Below are positions 1-8,672 of a DNA stretch of 64,000 nucleotides, in pieces (within the stretch, counting starts at the first letter, position 1; each line of letters starts with the position of its first letter). Origin of the DNA: Cylindrospermum stagnale PCC 7417 (lineage in GTDB: Bacteria > Cyanobacteriota > Cyanobacteriia > Cyanobacteriales > Nostocaceae). The stretch is from positions 62,001 to 126,000 of the forward strand of contig NC_019757.1 of the NCBI RefSeq assembly GCF_000317535.1, read 5' to 3'. The notes under the pieces are model-generated. The model searched no databases. It was not told where the DNA came from and saw only the letters and a list, made by a program, of their open reading frames with translations. The position numbers were made by a program, and so were the translations under genes.

Positions 1-131
1 CCGATCTGAAAACTAGGGATAAAGAAAAATTGATGATAATCAAGGAAATTTCCCGCATTTATCTATATTTATCTTCTGTTTTTGGCTAACGGATGAGTAA
101 GCACTGGAAACTCATAACCTAAATAAGTTAT
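1..131. other. Leader region, no gene seen
   Basis: AT-rich sequence before the TPR gene. I see no open frame of note, no clear Shine-Dalgarno sequence before the ATG at 132, and no palindrome. It presumably carries that gene's promoter. Confidence 0.4.
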
Positions 132-1745
132 ATGAATGCTGAAGATTTGATCAATCAGGGATTAAATAAAGATTTGCAAGGGGATTATTTAGGGGCGATC
201 GCACTTTATAATGAGGCATTACGGCTCAATCCCTGTCTGGCCTTAGCTTTCTACCATCGGGGTCAAGCCTACTTTGCTTTGTCTGAGTACTCCGAAGCGA
301 TCGCAAATTATCGCCAAGCAATAGAACACAAATTAACTCAAAATATCAATTTTGATATCGCTAAAGCTTATCACAGCCGGGGTTTAGGGCGTTTTGATCG
401 CGGTGATCATCAAGGTGCGATCGCCGATTTTGATTCTTCTTTGGAGTGGTATCCTAATTTTGTCGCGGCTTACAGCAATCGCGGGAATATTTTCTATATT
501 TTAGGGAAGTACTCAGACGCGATCGCTGATTATGATCAAGCAATACGGTTAAATCCTAACTTCGCGCCTGCTTATCATAACCGGGGAAATACCCGCTACG
601 CTCTTGAAGATTATCCAGGTGCGATCGCTGATTATAACCGTTCACTGGAGATTAACCCCAACTTTGGCGAAGCTTATTATAGCCGAGGTTTGTTTTTTTC
701 TCACCTCAAAAAATATGAAAAAGCGATCGCTGACTTTAACGCCGCGCTGAAATTAAATCCTGATGATGTGCAAGCATACTATGAGCGGGGATTGGTTTAC
801 AGCGCTTTGGGAGATGATCAAAAAGCGATCGCCGATTATAACCAAGCATTGCAAGAAAATCCTACCCTGGCTTTAGTTTACGGCTTTCGGGCGAATGCGC
901 GTCACCGACTAGGAGACTACCAAGGTGCAATTGCAGATAGCAACCGATTATTGCAACTTAATCCTAATTTAGCTGAGGGATATTGCGATCGCGCTGCGGC
1001 TCGTCGTGCTCTCGGAGATTATCAAGGCGCAATTCAAGATTATAATCGAGCATTGCAGATTAATGTTAACTTAGCTTTTGCCTATTATGGGCGAGGAATT
1101 GCCCGCGAGGCTTTGAAAGATTTTCAGGGTGCAATTGAAGATAACACTCTAGCCATAGAAATTGCCCCTGAGTTTGCTCCAGCATACTGCAATCGGGGTA
1201 ATGCTCGCCGCTTGCTAGGAGATGAACAAGGAGCAATTGCCGATTATAGCCAAGCATTGCAGATTAATCCCGATTTGATAGAGGCTTATTACAACCGAGG
1301 TTCTACCCGCTATGCTTTAGAAGAATATGAAGGTGCGATCGCAGATTTCACCCAAGCATTGCAGATTAATCCCGACTCAGCCCCATTTTATAGCGATCGC
1401 GCCAATGCTTACTATGCCTTAGAAGATTATCCAGCAGCAATAGCAGATTACAATCAAGCAATTGTCCTTGACCAAAGCTGTGCTGAAGACTGGTTTAACC
1501 GGGGTCGTAGCCGTTCTTTGTTGGGAAACTTAGAAGGAGCGTTAACAGACTTAAATCAAGCCTTGCAGCTACAACCTGACTGGGCTACAGCTTACATTTT
1601 GCGGGCGGATGTTCACCGGAATTTGGGTCAGGAAGAAAATGCGATCGCTGATTTTCAGCAAGCAGCCGAACTCTATCACCAACAAGGAAATACACAGTAT
1701 TACCGCCAAATCCTCAACCTAATCGCAGAACTTCAAGAATATTAG
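132..1745 (+). CDS. Tetratricopeptide-repeat protein
   Basis: The 537-residue protein consists almost entirely of about 13 tandem TPR units of 34 residues, with the consensus A-I-A-D-Y-N-x-A-L-x-x-N-P. It has no signal peptide, membrane segment or catalytic domain, so it is most likely a soluble protein-protein interaction scaffold. One early unit carries a short insertion (around residues 60-75). Many units encode A-I-A with the HIP1 octamer GCGATCGC, so HIP1 sites recur about every 102 bp in the first half. The start is the ATG at 132, without an obvious ribosome-binding site. TPR-only proteins are numerous in filamentous cyanobacteria and the partner cannot be inferred here. Confidence 0.9.
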   Translation: MNAEDLINQGLNKDLQGDYLGAIALYNEALRLNPCLALAFYHRGQAYFALSEYSEAIANYRQAIEHKLTQNINFDIAKAYHSRGLGRFDRGDHQGAIADFDSSLEWYPNFVAAYSNRGNIFYILGKYSDAIADYDQAIRLNPNFAPAYHNRGNTRYALEDYPGAIADYNRSLEINPNFGEAYYSRGLFFSHLKKYEKAIADFNAALKLNPDDVQAYYERGLVYSALGDDQKAIADYNQALQENPTLALVYGFRANARHRLGDYQGAIADSNRLLQLNPNLAEGYCDRAAARRALGDYQGAIQDYNRALQINVNLAFAYYGRGIAREALKDFQGAIEDNTLAIEIAPEFAPAYCNRGNARRLLGDEQGAIADYSQALQINPDLIEAYYNRGSTRYALEEYEGAIADFTQALQINPDSAPFYSDRANAYYALEDYPAAIADYNQAIVLDQSCAEDWFNRGRSRSLLGNLEGALTDLNQALQLQPDWATAYILRADVHRNLGQEENAIADFQQAAELYHQQGNTQYYRQILNLIAELQEY

Positions 1746-1954
1746 AGGATTGGATCTCTCCTTTGTCTCCTCCAATTACCTTTTTCCCAATTACCCATTA
1801 CCCATTCCCTAAATCCTAAATATTTGCTTTAATTCCACAATTCCCCAACAACGCCAATCTCCAAGACTGGCAATGATAGCAGATGCATCAGCACCTCAAA
1901 ACCTCAAGCTATCATTTACAAGAAAATATGCAGCTTTAAGCCAGAGGTTTTGCC

Positions 1955-2959
1955 ATGAAAGTAGCAGTTTTCAGCACAAAAACCTACGACCGGCAGTTTT
2001 TGTCAGCTGCAAATTCCCCCATTCAACACGAGTTAGTCTTTTTTGAACCCCGTCTCAATCGGGACACCGCCATCTTAGCAGCAGGCTTTCCGGCGGTTTG
2101 CGTATTTGTCCATGACCAAGTTGACGCCCCAACTTTAAAAATTCTCGCTTCAGGGGGAACTCGGCTAATAGTCCTTCGCTGTGCCGGATTTAACAACGTA
2201 GACTTAACAGCCGCCGCAGAGTTAGGAATTACCGTTGTCCGTGTACCTGCATACTCACCCTATGGCGTAGCAGAACACGCTGTCGGATTGATTTTGAGTT
2301 TAAATCGCAAAATTCATCGTGCTTATAACCGCGTCCGGGAAGGCAATTTCTCTCTAGAGGGACTGTTGGGATTTAACTTGTATGGGCGTACAGTAGGGAT
2401 TATCGGTACCGGCAAAATCGGTCTGATTTTGGGAAATATCATGAAAGGGTTTGGTTGTAACATCCTCGCTTATGATGTTTATCACAACCCAGAATTAGAA
2501 GCGCTGGGTGGTTCTTATGTAGAACTAGGGGAGATATTTGCTAAGTCTGATATTATCTCCCTCCATTGTCCTCTGACTCCAGAAACTCATCATTTGATCG
2601 GCAGTGATGCGATCGCGCAAATGAAGCCCGGTATGATGATCATTAACACTAGCCGAGGCGCGCTGATTAACACCCAAGCAGTCATTGAGGGGTTAAAGTC
2701 CGGTCAAATTGGTTATCTCGGTGTAGATGTTTACGAGCAAGAATCGGAATTATTCTTTGAGGATTTGTCCGATGAAATCATTCAAGATGACGTTTTCCAG
2801 CACCTGACAACCTTCCCCAACGTACTCATCACCGGACATCAAGCCTTCTTTACAGCAGACGCACTCCGCAATATCGCCGATACAACCTTGGCTAACATGA
2901 CCGACTTTGAACAAGCTCGTCCCTGTGCCAACGAAATCCGCGCCCAACCCCAACCTTAA
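1955..2959 (+). CDS. D-isomer-specific 2-hydroxyacid dehydrogenase (D-lactate dehydrogenase type)
   Basis: NAD-dependent oxidoreductase that should interconvert a 2-keto acid, probably pyruvate, and its D-2-hydroxy acid. The Rossmann motif G-T-G-K-I-G lies near residue 151. The catalytic triad of the family is visible: Arg in N-T-S-R-G, Glu in D-V-Y-E-Q-E and His in T-G-H-Q-A. The length of 334 residues and the D-V-Y-E-Q-E-S-E-L-F motif are typical of fermentative D-LDH (LdhA/Ddh). The gene is monocistronic and followed by a repeat element. Substrate specificity is inferred from the family. Confidence 0.9.
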   Translation: MKVAVFSTKTYDRQFLSAANSPIQHELVFFEPRLNRDTAILAAGFPAVCVFVHDQVDAPTLKILASGGTRLIVLRCAGFNNVDLTAAAELGITVVRVPAYSPYGVAEHAVGLILSLNRKIHRAYNRVREGNFSLEGLLGFNLYGRTVGIIGTGKIGLILGNIMKGFGCNILAYDVYHNPELEALGGSYVELGEIFAKSDIISLHCPLTPETHHLIGSDAIAQMKPGMMIINTSRGALINTQAVIEGLKSGQIGYLGVDVYEQESELFFEDLSDEIIQDDVFQHLTTFPNVLITGHQAFFTADALRNIADTTLANMTDFEQARPCANEIRAQPQP

Positions 2960-2974
2960 GTTCTCTCGTTCTCT

Positions 2975-3055
2975 CGTTCCCAGTCTCTGACTGGGAATGC
3001 CCATTAGGAGGCTCTGCCCCCCTGAAGAGCATTTCCAGGTTATACCTGGAAACGA
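2975..3055. repeat. Double-hairpin dispersed repeat
   Basis: Two perfect short inverted repeats lie just after the dehydrogenase stop: TCCCAGTC/GACTGGGA at 2978-2996 and TTTCCAGGT/ACCTGGAAA at 3032-3052. This cgttccc...gggaatg design is a common dispersed element in Nostocales genomes. It may act as a transcript end, but has no T-tract. Confidence 0.6.
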
Positions 3056-3208
3056 GGAGTTGACTGCTGCCTCTAGATAGTACAAATATATTAAAAATCA
3101 TCTCGATAATTAAATTAAGCAGTACATACATACTATATACTGTTCCAGAGTGAGTTATCCCTTTGATACCAGCAGTCAACACCATCCCTCTCACCCTGAT
3201 AAAAATTT

Positions 3209-4501
3209 ATGAATATCACTGTATACATTGAATCAAAACGAAATACCAACAAGAGAATTCCCGCAGAAATCCGGGAACGCTGGAATAATCGCATTCTTCA
3301 ACGCTCATTACACCTGATGGGTACTGCGGGAGCTATCCAATATCTTGCAGATTATGGACGGGGAATTGCTCTACCTAAAGTTGTTAACTTGGCAATCTGC
3401 GCCGAATCAGAAGGTTACCCAGAAATGGCTTTGGGGTTTTGGAATAAAGCATTTGAGCTAGAAACAGGAGAAAAAACACCAGCACAGCCAGCAAATACTG
3501 GTTCTGTCACCACAGCAACTTCAAATCCCCCAAAAACGCCCAAAAACCTGATTCTTGTCAAGGATTTACCACCCCATTTGCAGCCAGGACACATTGTCAC
3601 CATGCAGCCGGTAGATGCATCAAGCAATGGGCTACGCCCCGCTGGAAGCGAACGCACCTACTACATTAACTCACCCGACTACTGGGGACAGCCGAAACGC
3701 GATGGTAATAGGTTAATTGTCATTGCTACCAAAAAACAGATTTATTACCAATCACGTTCTACGAGAATTAAAGAGCAACCCTCAATAGAAATCAACCAAG
3801 CACTATTAGAAGCTGCAACCCAATTAGGATCTTTCGTACTAGATGGCGAATTGTACTACCGTTCAGTCACTCTCAGCGAACATCGTACAGGTTCTCAAGC
3901 AGCCACCGTCAATATAGCCGCAGGGGCAGCAAATATTCCCCCAACGCCCGTTTACGCCATATTTAAAAGTTTGTGGTTTTCAGGAAAAGACTTGACAACC
4001 GTCACAGAGGCAGAAAGGATTGCAGCGGGCGAAGAAATTGGCAAGTATCTGCAAACCGACTTTTTTGAGGTAGTGCCTACAGCCCGTACTAGCCAGGAAA
4101 AAGCCGAACTGGCATCTAAACAGCAGTTGGAAGCTAGAGAGGGGGAAATTTGGGTACTGAAAAACTGTACTTATATAGGTGGCAAAGATACCCGAACATT
4201 GGCAATAGTCCGGACAAAGTACTGCCTCGAATTAGACTTAGTAATTATCGGCTTAACTTCCAAAAACGACCCTAGCCGACCTTTTAGCGCCATCATGGTA
4301 GCCCAAGAAAAGGAAGGAAAGTTAGTGCCAATGGGGTTAGTGGGAACAGGCTTTACACAGCAAGATATGCTAGAAATAGCCCGTCGTCATGCAGCCAACC
4401 CCGGAGGCGTGAAAATCACGGTGCGATCGCAAGGACTAACAGAAAGCGGAAAATTGTGGCATGGGCGATATGTCGGGTTCTGTGAGGAGAATGAGCCTTA
4501 A
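3209..4501 (+). CDS. ATP-dependent DNA ligase-like nucleotidyltransferase
   Basis: The central region carries the ordered covalent-nucleotidyltransferase motifs: motif I K-R-D-G-N-R at 163-168 (Lys163 would be adenylated), motif III D-G-E at 212-214, a IIIa-like F-K-S-L-W-F-S-G-K-D-L near 252-262, motif IV E-G-E-I-W-V-L-K at 311-318 and a motif V region with K337 and L-D-L-V-I-I-G at 342-348. A probable OB-fold tail follows (G-L-V-G-T-G-F). The first 110 residues are a separate helical domain ending in a Pro/Thr linker, not the usual ligase DNA-binding domain that I know. It probably seals nicks or RNA ends with ATP, in addition to the housekeeping NAD-dependent LigA expected elsewhere. The ATG follows a TATA-rich spacer. 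The gene converges on the SIR2 gene. Confidence 0.8.
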   Translation: MNITVYIESKRNTNKRIPAEIRERWNNRILQRSLHLMGTAGAIQYLADYGRGIALPKVVNLAICAESEGYPEMALGFWNKAFELETGEKTPAQPANTGSVTTATSNPPKTPKNLILVKDLPPHLQPGHIVTMQPVDASSNGLRPAGSERTYYINSPDYWGQPKRDGNRLIVIATKKQIYYQSRSTRIKEQPSIEINQALLEAATQLGSFVLDGELYYRSVTLSEHRTGSQAATVNIAAGAANIPPTPVYAIFKSLWFSGKDLTTVTEAERIAAGEEIGKYLQTDFFEVVPTARTSQEKAELASKQQLEAREGEIWVLKNCTYIGGKDTRTLAIVRTKYCLELDLVIIGLTSKNDPSRPFSAIMVAQEKEGKLVPMGLVGTGFTQQDMLEIARRHAANPGGVKITVRSQGLTESGKLWHGRYVGFCEENEP

Positions 4502-4516
4502 AAAATTAACAATTAA

Positions 4517-4554
4517 CAATTAAAAATTAAAACCTGGTTTTTGATTTTTAATTG
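4517..4554. terminator. Bidirectional terminator-like hairpin between convergent genes
   Basis: CAATTAAAAAT at 4517-4527 pairs exactly with ATTTTTAATTG at 4544-4554. The AT-only stem lies in the short gap between the convergent ligase-like and SIR2 genes and overlaps the SIR2 stop codon. It could end transcripts in both directions, but a stem without GC pairs is weak. Confidence 0.45.
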
Positions 4555-5708
4555 TTTAAGCCGTCCTTGTTATATGCAAGCACCTGCTCAATCCAGTCTG
4601 TAAACCCCCCTGAATAAGCAAATACATTATCAACATCTATAAAATTTATATACTTAAAACAATTCCGCAACTTTTGAACCAAATAATCTTCATTTGAGTA
4701 ATCTATATAAAAAATATACTTGCCGTGGACATCTCGTAAATCTTCGGCAAATTGTCTGATGAGAAAGCTCAATAAAGCATCTTCTTCAGAAAGGCTATAC
4801 CCAACAATAACTAAAACACGACTTTCGTGAAGCAGGCGAACTGCTTTGGGAAACACCGATGAAAAATAATGATTAGTGTAATTCTGCTCCTTTGATGGCA
4901 TCATCAGTTCTGGTGGCTTCAGCTTAATCTCCTCAAATGAACGTTGGCGGTAATCTAAATGATAATTGTTTTGAGTATTTAGAATTTCAAAACCGCCATT
5001 TATCTTGAGAATATTATCAATTGCCCAATGATCGTGAATAACATTTTTATTTTTAATACCACAAATCATATTAGGAGTTATGCCCCGATAGCTATTTCTT
5101 AGGACACCTGTTGAATTGATAATATTATCTAAAATGGTCTCGATCACATAATCGTAGTTAGTTGATATAAAATCAACATGAACCCCAGTAGAAAAACCAG
5201 AACATTCTTTTTGTTGGATTCTTAACCATTTAAAGAATTTTAGGATATTCTCTTGAGCTTCAGTTAGTTGTGTCGGTAAGGGGAAACAACCTGTTTGGTC
5301 ATCAAAATAATTAATTGATGTAATTTCTTCAAATCTTTTCTGTGTCAGTGCTTTAAGTTCATCAAGTGCAATATTAATACTATTTTCATCCATATAACGT
5401 GTTCTAATGCCAGGATACTTAAGCTGCATATTTAATTGATAAACTAACTCCTTAAACTTCTCAGGAGACGTATCTTGAATACTTGGGTAACCTGGCTGTG
5501 TCAATAAATCTTTAATTTCTGATGGGGAATTTTCAATAAATTTTTTCGGAAAAGTAAAAAGCTCATTACCCGTGGGAGAGTTTATATCCCAACTTTTTGA
5601 GAAGCCTGCCCCGACAAAAAATGTAATATTTGTCAGTATATCTCTACCTCTATCAGCAGATTTGGTAACAACTTCATAAAAAGCTTGGGCAGAATTTTTC
5701 GAGTTCAT
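4548..5708 (-). CDS. SIR2-like domain protein, candidate NAD-dependent defence effector
   Basis: This 386-residue protein has the SIR2_2-type signatures: F-F-V-G-A-G-F-S-K-S at 31-39 (nucleotide-binding loop), D-F-I-S-T-N-Y-D at 179-186, and a late V-I-V-G-Y-S-L-S-E-E-D motif. The position usually reading K-L-H-G, which holds the catalytic His, reads K-I-N-G at 235-238, so His is replaced by Asn. Standalone SIR2 proteins and SIR2 partners in Thoeris or DSR systems deplete NAD during phage infection. That role is an inference here. There is no ThsB, Ago or HerA partner adjacent. Upstream sequence is repeat-rich and gene-free. It could instead be a structural or altered enzyme. Confidence 0.75.
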   Translation of the reverse strand: MNSKNSAQAFYEVVTKSADRGRDILTNITFFVGAGFSKSWDINSPTGNELFTFPKKFIENSPSEIKDLLTQPGYPSIQDTSPEKFKELVYQLNMQLKYPGIRTRYMDENSINIALDELKALTQKRFEEITSINYFDDQTGCFPLPTQLTEAQENILKFFKWLRIQQKECSGFSTGVHVDFISTNYDYVIETILDNIINSTGVLRNSYRGITPNMICGIKNKNVIHDHWAIDNILKINGGFEILNTQNNYHLDYRQRSFEEIKLKPPELMMPSKEQNYTNHYFSSVFPKAVRLLHESRVLVIVGYSLSEEDALLSFLIRQFAEDLRDVHGKYIFYIDYSNEDYLVQKLRNCFKYINFIDVDNVFAYSGGFTDWIEQVLAYNKDGLNN

Positions 5709-6445
5709 TATGGGATGTCTCTTGATTTACAGAAAACTAGCGGTAAAAAATCACCACAGTTTCACTGTATCAAAAAACACTTATTTTGTTGGCTATTAAA
5801 GTTGAGTGCGATGGCACATCGCACGTTCTCCCATTTTCCTGCCACATACTCCCACAGTCGCCACAAATAGCAGGTGTGGGTTGCTATCGAAGGAAGGATA
5901 TTGCTAAGTATATAAGGTTGGTAGAAGCACTGCTGGCAAATATCAAACCATCGCTCAAGGTTCAGTTTCGGCACCTTTACTTCGTACTAGAGCCTCCGGC
6001 ACGCTCCGCGTTCACGTTCGCGGAGCGTGGCGTTAGCCGTAGTGTCCCGAAGGGATACGCTTCGCTGGTGCGCGAAACAAAAAAAGATTTATGCAACAAG
6101 TCCATCCAGTTGAAAATCGCTCTAATTGAAGACAAAAAAGTTTTGGCAATTTGGCATTACAAATTTCTCAATTGCAGTTTAAATGAGATATCGAGAGGGA
6201 TAACGGGATAGTAAAAAAGTTAGACGAGGAATGGTTTGCCCCCATGCCTCAGTACTCCCACCCCATCGCCAGTTGTTAACAGAGTGCTGTATAACGGCCC
6301 TATTTGGGTGAAAGAGTTAACTTGCAGCGCTCGGTTACCGCTTCACTACAACTGGCTATAAATGCGACAAAAAATACATAATACTTGATAATTCTATCGA
6401 CTGGTTAGATTTGACAGACAACTTAAATTTGCTAGTCATTACTTA
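5709..6445. other. Gene-poor spacer with one dispersed repeat
   Basis: About 740 bp between the SIR2 gene and the next small gene, both on the minus strand. The only clear structure is the palindromic repeat at 5991-6076. The open frame crossing it on the plus strand (5786-6211) reads through the repeat and shows no recognisable domain, so I do not call it. Confidence 0.5.
5991..6076. repeat. GC-rich dispersed palindromic repeat
   Basis: The perfect inverted repeat ACGCTCCGCG (6001-6010)/CGCGGAGCGT (6019-6028) is followed by a gene-unrelated cgttagccgtagtgtcccg tract and a second partly complementary arm. Pieces of the same family recur at 60629-60652 (cctccggcacgctgcgcg), and related gggagccgtaggc tracts at 23281-23306 and 60554-60578. 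It is far more GC-rich than its surroundings. Confidence 0.7.
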
Positions 6446-6826
6446 TTAGTCGCCTAACACTTTCGATATTAATTTGTCTGCTTCCAATCGCTGATAAGTC
6501 AAATGGATAATAGCCGCACATTCTGTCAAAGAGCACTGATTACAGGCAAAACCCAAGGCATCCAGCAACATTAAAGTGGTAACACCCTCTATTGCTAGGG
6601 ACGATACAAAATTTGAAACCCCCTCAGCACTGGTATCTATAGGCAATGCCCCAAGCAGGCACCGGAGACAATCAACTGAAGCAGTCATACCGTCTAAATC
6701 TTGGGTGTCTGTTGCTAGTTGAACAATGCCTACCATGATTTGATTTGCGGTGATGCCCTCTTTAATTAGAGAGATAAATAATGTTGCCAGAAAGTTCGGG
6801 GTGTTATTGTCAAGTTTGATATTCAT
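6446..6826 (-). CDS. Small conserved-looking hypothetical protein
   Basis: I do not recognise this 126-residue protein. From the preferred ATG (6826, after an AAGAGC-like ribosome site) it is helical, with repeated short Ala/Leu segments and several Cys residues (C-L-R-C, C-N-Q-C). There is no signal peptide. An upstream ATG at 6853 would add nine residues. It is isolated between spacers. A regulatory or scaffold role cannot be assigned. Confidence 0.5.
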   Translation of the reverse strand: MNIKLDNNTPNFLATLFISLIKEGITANQIMVGIVQLATDTQDLDGMTASVDCLRCLLGALPIDTSAEGVSNFVSSLAIEGVTTLMLLDALGFACNQCSLTECAAIIHLTYQRLEADKLISKVLGD

Positions 6827-7181
6827 AAATGTTTTAGCTCTTTGGTGTAACAATAGACGCCCTGTTTTTTGTATATCCGGACACTTTTGGACAAAAAATT
6901 ATTTAGATGCAGTGACAGGATGGGAATTGTTACAAATATCACCTGAAGTAATTTCGATCTACTGTCAGTTGGATGTAGTAAAATCTACCGCTGCCGCGAT
7001 AAGAGTTTTTAATGTTCACAAAAACTTCTAATGCCATTTTCTCAAACATCTGTAATTTCAATCACGCACTAAGTAAAAAGGCATAAATAAAGATAACTGT
7101 CTAAAGAAATTTGAAATAGTCTAAAACCCAATTGCCTCTTGCCTAAAGAATTTGGTTATTCATCCGTTAAGCTTAAGAGTC

Positions 7182-7484
7182 TTAAGTTTTAGGTTTACTG
7201 GCTGAGGTAATAAAATCAGAAATGGAACTAGCCAAAGCCAAATATTCTTTGGGACTAAGATGGCAATTTTTGTAGGATTCATTTAAGAAACGGATAAGTG
7301 CCAAACTTGCAGATTCCAGTTTTACCCTTTTCCTGGCTGCCCTGATAGCTTGATGCGTCCCAGGATAAATATGGTTATTACTAATCCCTATTTGCTCGTC
7401 TGGCATCCAACATTTAAATGCGTAACCTTTAGATAATGGTATTAATTCAATCACCCAACCATGATATGTATTTTTCTCCTTCAT
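7182..7484 (-). CDS. Small hypothetical protein
   Basis: This 100-residue protein starts at the ATG at 7484, chosen because GAGGGG sits about eight bases upstream. The frame stays open to 7727, but the extra N-terminal sequence looks non-coding. The N-terminal half (W-V-I-E-L-I-P-L, F-K-C-W-M-P-D) resembles a short beta-rich domain and the C-terminal half is helical (I-R-A-A-R-K-R-V). The function is unknown. Its upstream region carries an 11-bp tandem repeat (7575-7603). Confidence 0.6.
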   Translation of the reverse strand: MKEKNTYHGWVIELIPLSKGYAFKCWMPDEQIGISNNHIYPGTHQAIRAARKRVKLESASLALIRFLNESYKNCHLSPKEYLALASSISDFITSASKPKT

Positions 7485-7574
7485 CCACAATTCCCCTCTT
7501 TGTTCAGTGATTGAAATCTTTAGTCTTTTTTCCTCACGTCTAAACAAGAGGATATAACCTATATATGCAATCAC

Positions 7575-7603
7575 TGTGCAGAATTTGTGCAGAATTTGTG
7601 CAG
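7575..7603. repeat. 11-bp direct repeats upstream of a small gene
   Basis: TGTGCAGAATT occurs twice in perfect tandem and is followed by a third partial unit TGTGCAG. The array lies about 90-120 bp upstream of the start at 7484 (minus strand), so it may be a stacked protein-binding site. It is too short to be a CRISPR. Confidence 0.6.
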
Positions 7604-7799
7604 ATGATTTCACCCTTAAGAAAAACCTGGACAAAATTGGTAAGCCAACGCTTGAGCGCGGCTTTGATAATCTCATTTTCACACAAGATATTGGGTGATG
7701 CCGCCTTGCGCTTCCGAGTTTAGGCATCTAACCCATAGATTTTAGCTCAGGAACCGCCAATTTTGGCTAACTTTAATGAAACCCAAATCGATATTATTT

Positions 7800-8492
7800 C
7801 TATTTGAGGCGATAGCCCAGTCCATGAACTGTTTCAATAAAATCTTCCGGTGCACCTAAAGCTCTCAGCTTTTGTCGAAGACATCTAATGTGAGACCTCA
7901 CGGTTTCTTCTACCGGAGAGTCGTCTACTGACCAAACCTGCTCAATAATGCTAGAACGGCTCAATACTCTTCTGCCATTGGCAACCAGCAATTCCAAAAT
8001 AGTATATTCTTTTGGGGTTAATGACAGAGGATAACTATCGTAAATAACCTCGTAAGTACTTGGATTCAAGTGCAGTTTTCCCCAAGACAAACTCACTGTA
8101 GTTGCAGAACTACCGCGTCTGAGTAAAGCACGTATCCGAGCCATTAATTCTTCTAAGTCAAATGGCTTTGCTACATAATCATCTGCTCCTGCATCTAACC
8201 CAGCAATCTTATCGGCTACGGTATCACGGGCTGTTAACATCAGCACAGGTGCGCCAGCGTTCCGATATGCTGAATTACTGGCGCTAGTGCTACGTAAGCG
8301 TTGACAAAACTTGATCCCATCTAGTTTTGGCAGCGTTACATCTAACACCACTAAGTCATACTTCATTGATTCTGCTGAATTCCAAGCTAATTCTCCATTT
8401 TTGGCAACATCTACTACATACTGACGTCTGCTTAAAGCTTCTGTTAGTACCTCCGCCAATTGAGTATCATCTTCAACTACTAAAATTCGCAT
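7800..8492 (-). CDS. OmpR-family response regulator
   Basis: A 230-residue two-component DNA-binding regulator. The receiver domain (1-120) has the acidic pocket E7-D8-D9, phospho-acceptor Asp51, Thr87 and Lys109. The C-terminal half (about 130-228) is an OmpR/PhoB winged helix with the E-T-V-R-S-H-I-R and G-Y-R-L hallmarks. It is divergent from the histidine kinase at 8673, with a 180-bp shared upstream region, so they are a likely cognate pair. It resembles the cyanobacterial RppA/ManR group, but the signal cannot be told from sequence. Confidence 0.92.
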   Translation of the reverse strand: MRILVVEDDTQLAEVLTEALSRRQYVVDVAKNGELAWNSAESMKYDLVVLDVTLPKLDGIKFCQRLRSTSASNSAYRNAGAPVLMLTARDTVADKIAGLDAGADDYVAKPFDLEELMARIRALLRRGSSATTVSLSWGKLHLNPSTYEVIYDSYPLSLTPKEYTILELLVANGRRVLSRSSIIEQVWSVDDSPVEETVRSHIRCLRQKLRALGAPEDFIETVHGLGYRLK

Positions 8493-8672
8493 AATCTCTT
8501 AGACATCACCGAAATAGTAATATTCTATGGGAAAAGAATATCATAAAACTTTTTTTACATCAAAACATGAGTTTCATACTGAATCATAGTGAAGATAATT
8601 TTTAAGAAACACGATGAAAAACAAGCTGTATTAAAATCAAAAACAATCAGAATTATTGCTAGTAGGTAATTT

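Noticed and set aside
2750-3194. Two minus-strand frames over the dehydrogenase end
   Set aside because: They are antisense to the dehydrogenase and cross the double-hairpin repeat.
5786-6211. 141-codon plus-strand frame
   Set aside because: Runs through the GC-rich dispersed repeat and lacks a domain or ribosome site.
6750-7031. 93-codon plus-strand frame
   Set aside because: Overlaps the better-supported minus-strand gene at 6446-6826 and shows no conserved motif.
7575-7603. CRISPR or origin iterons
   Set aside because: Only 2.6 copies of 11 bp, no spacers and no replication genes.
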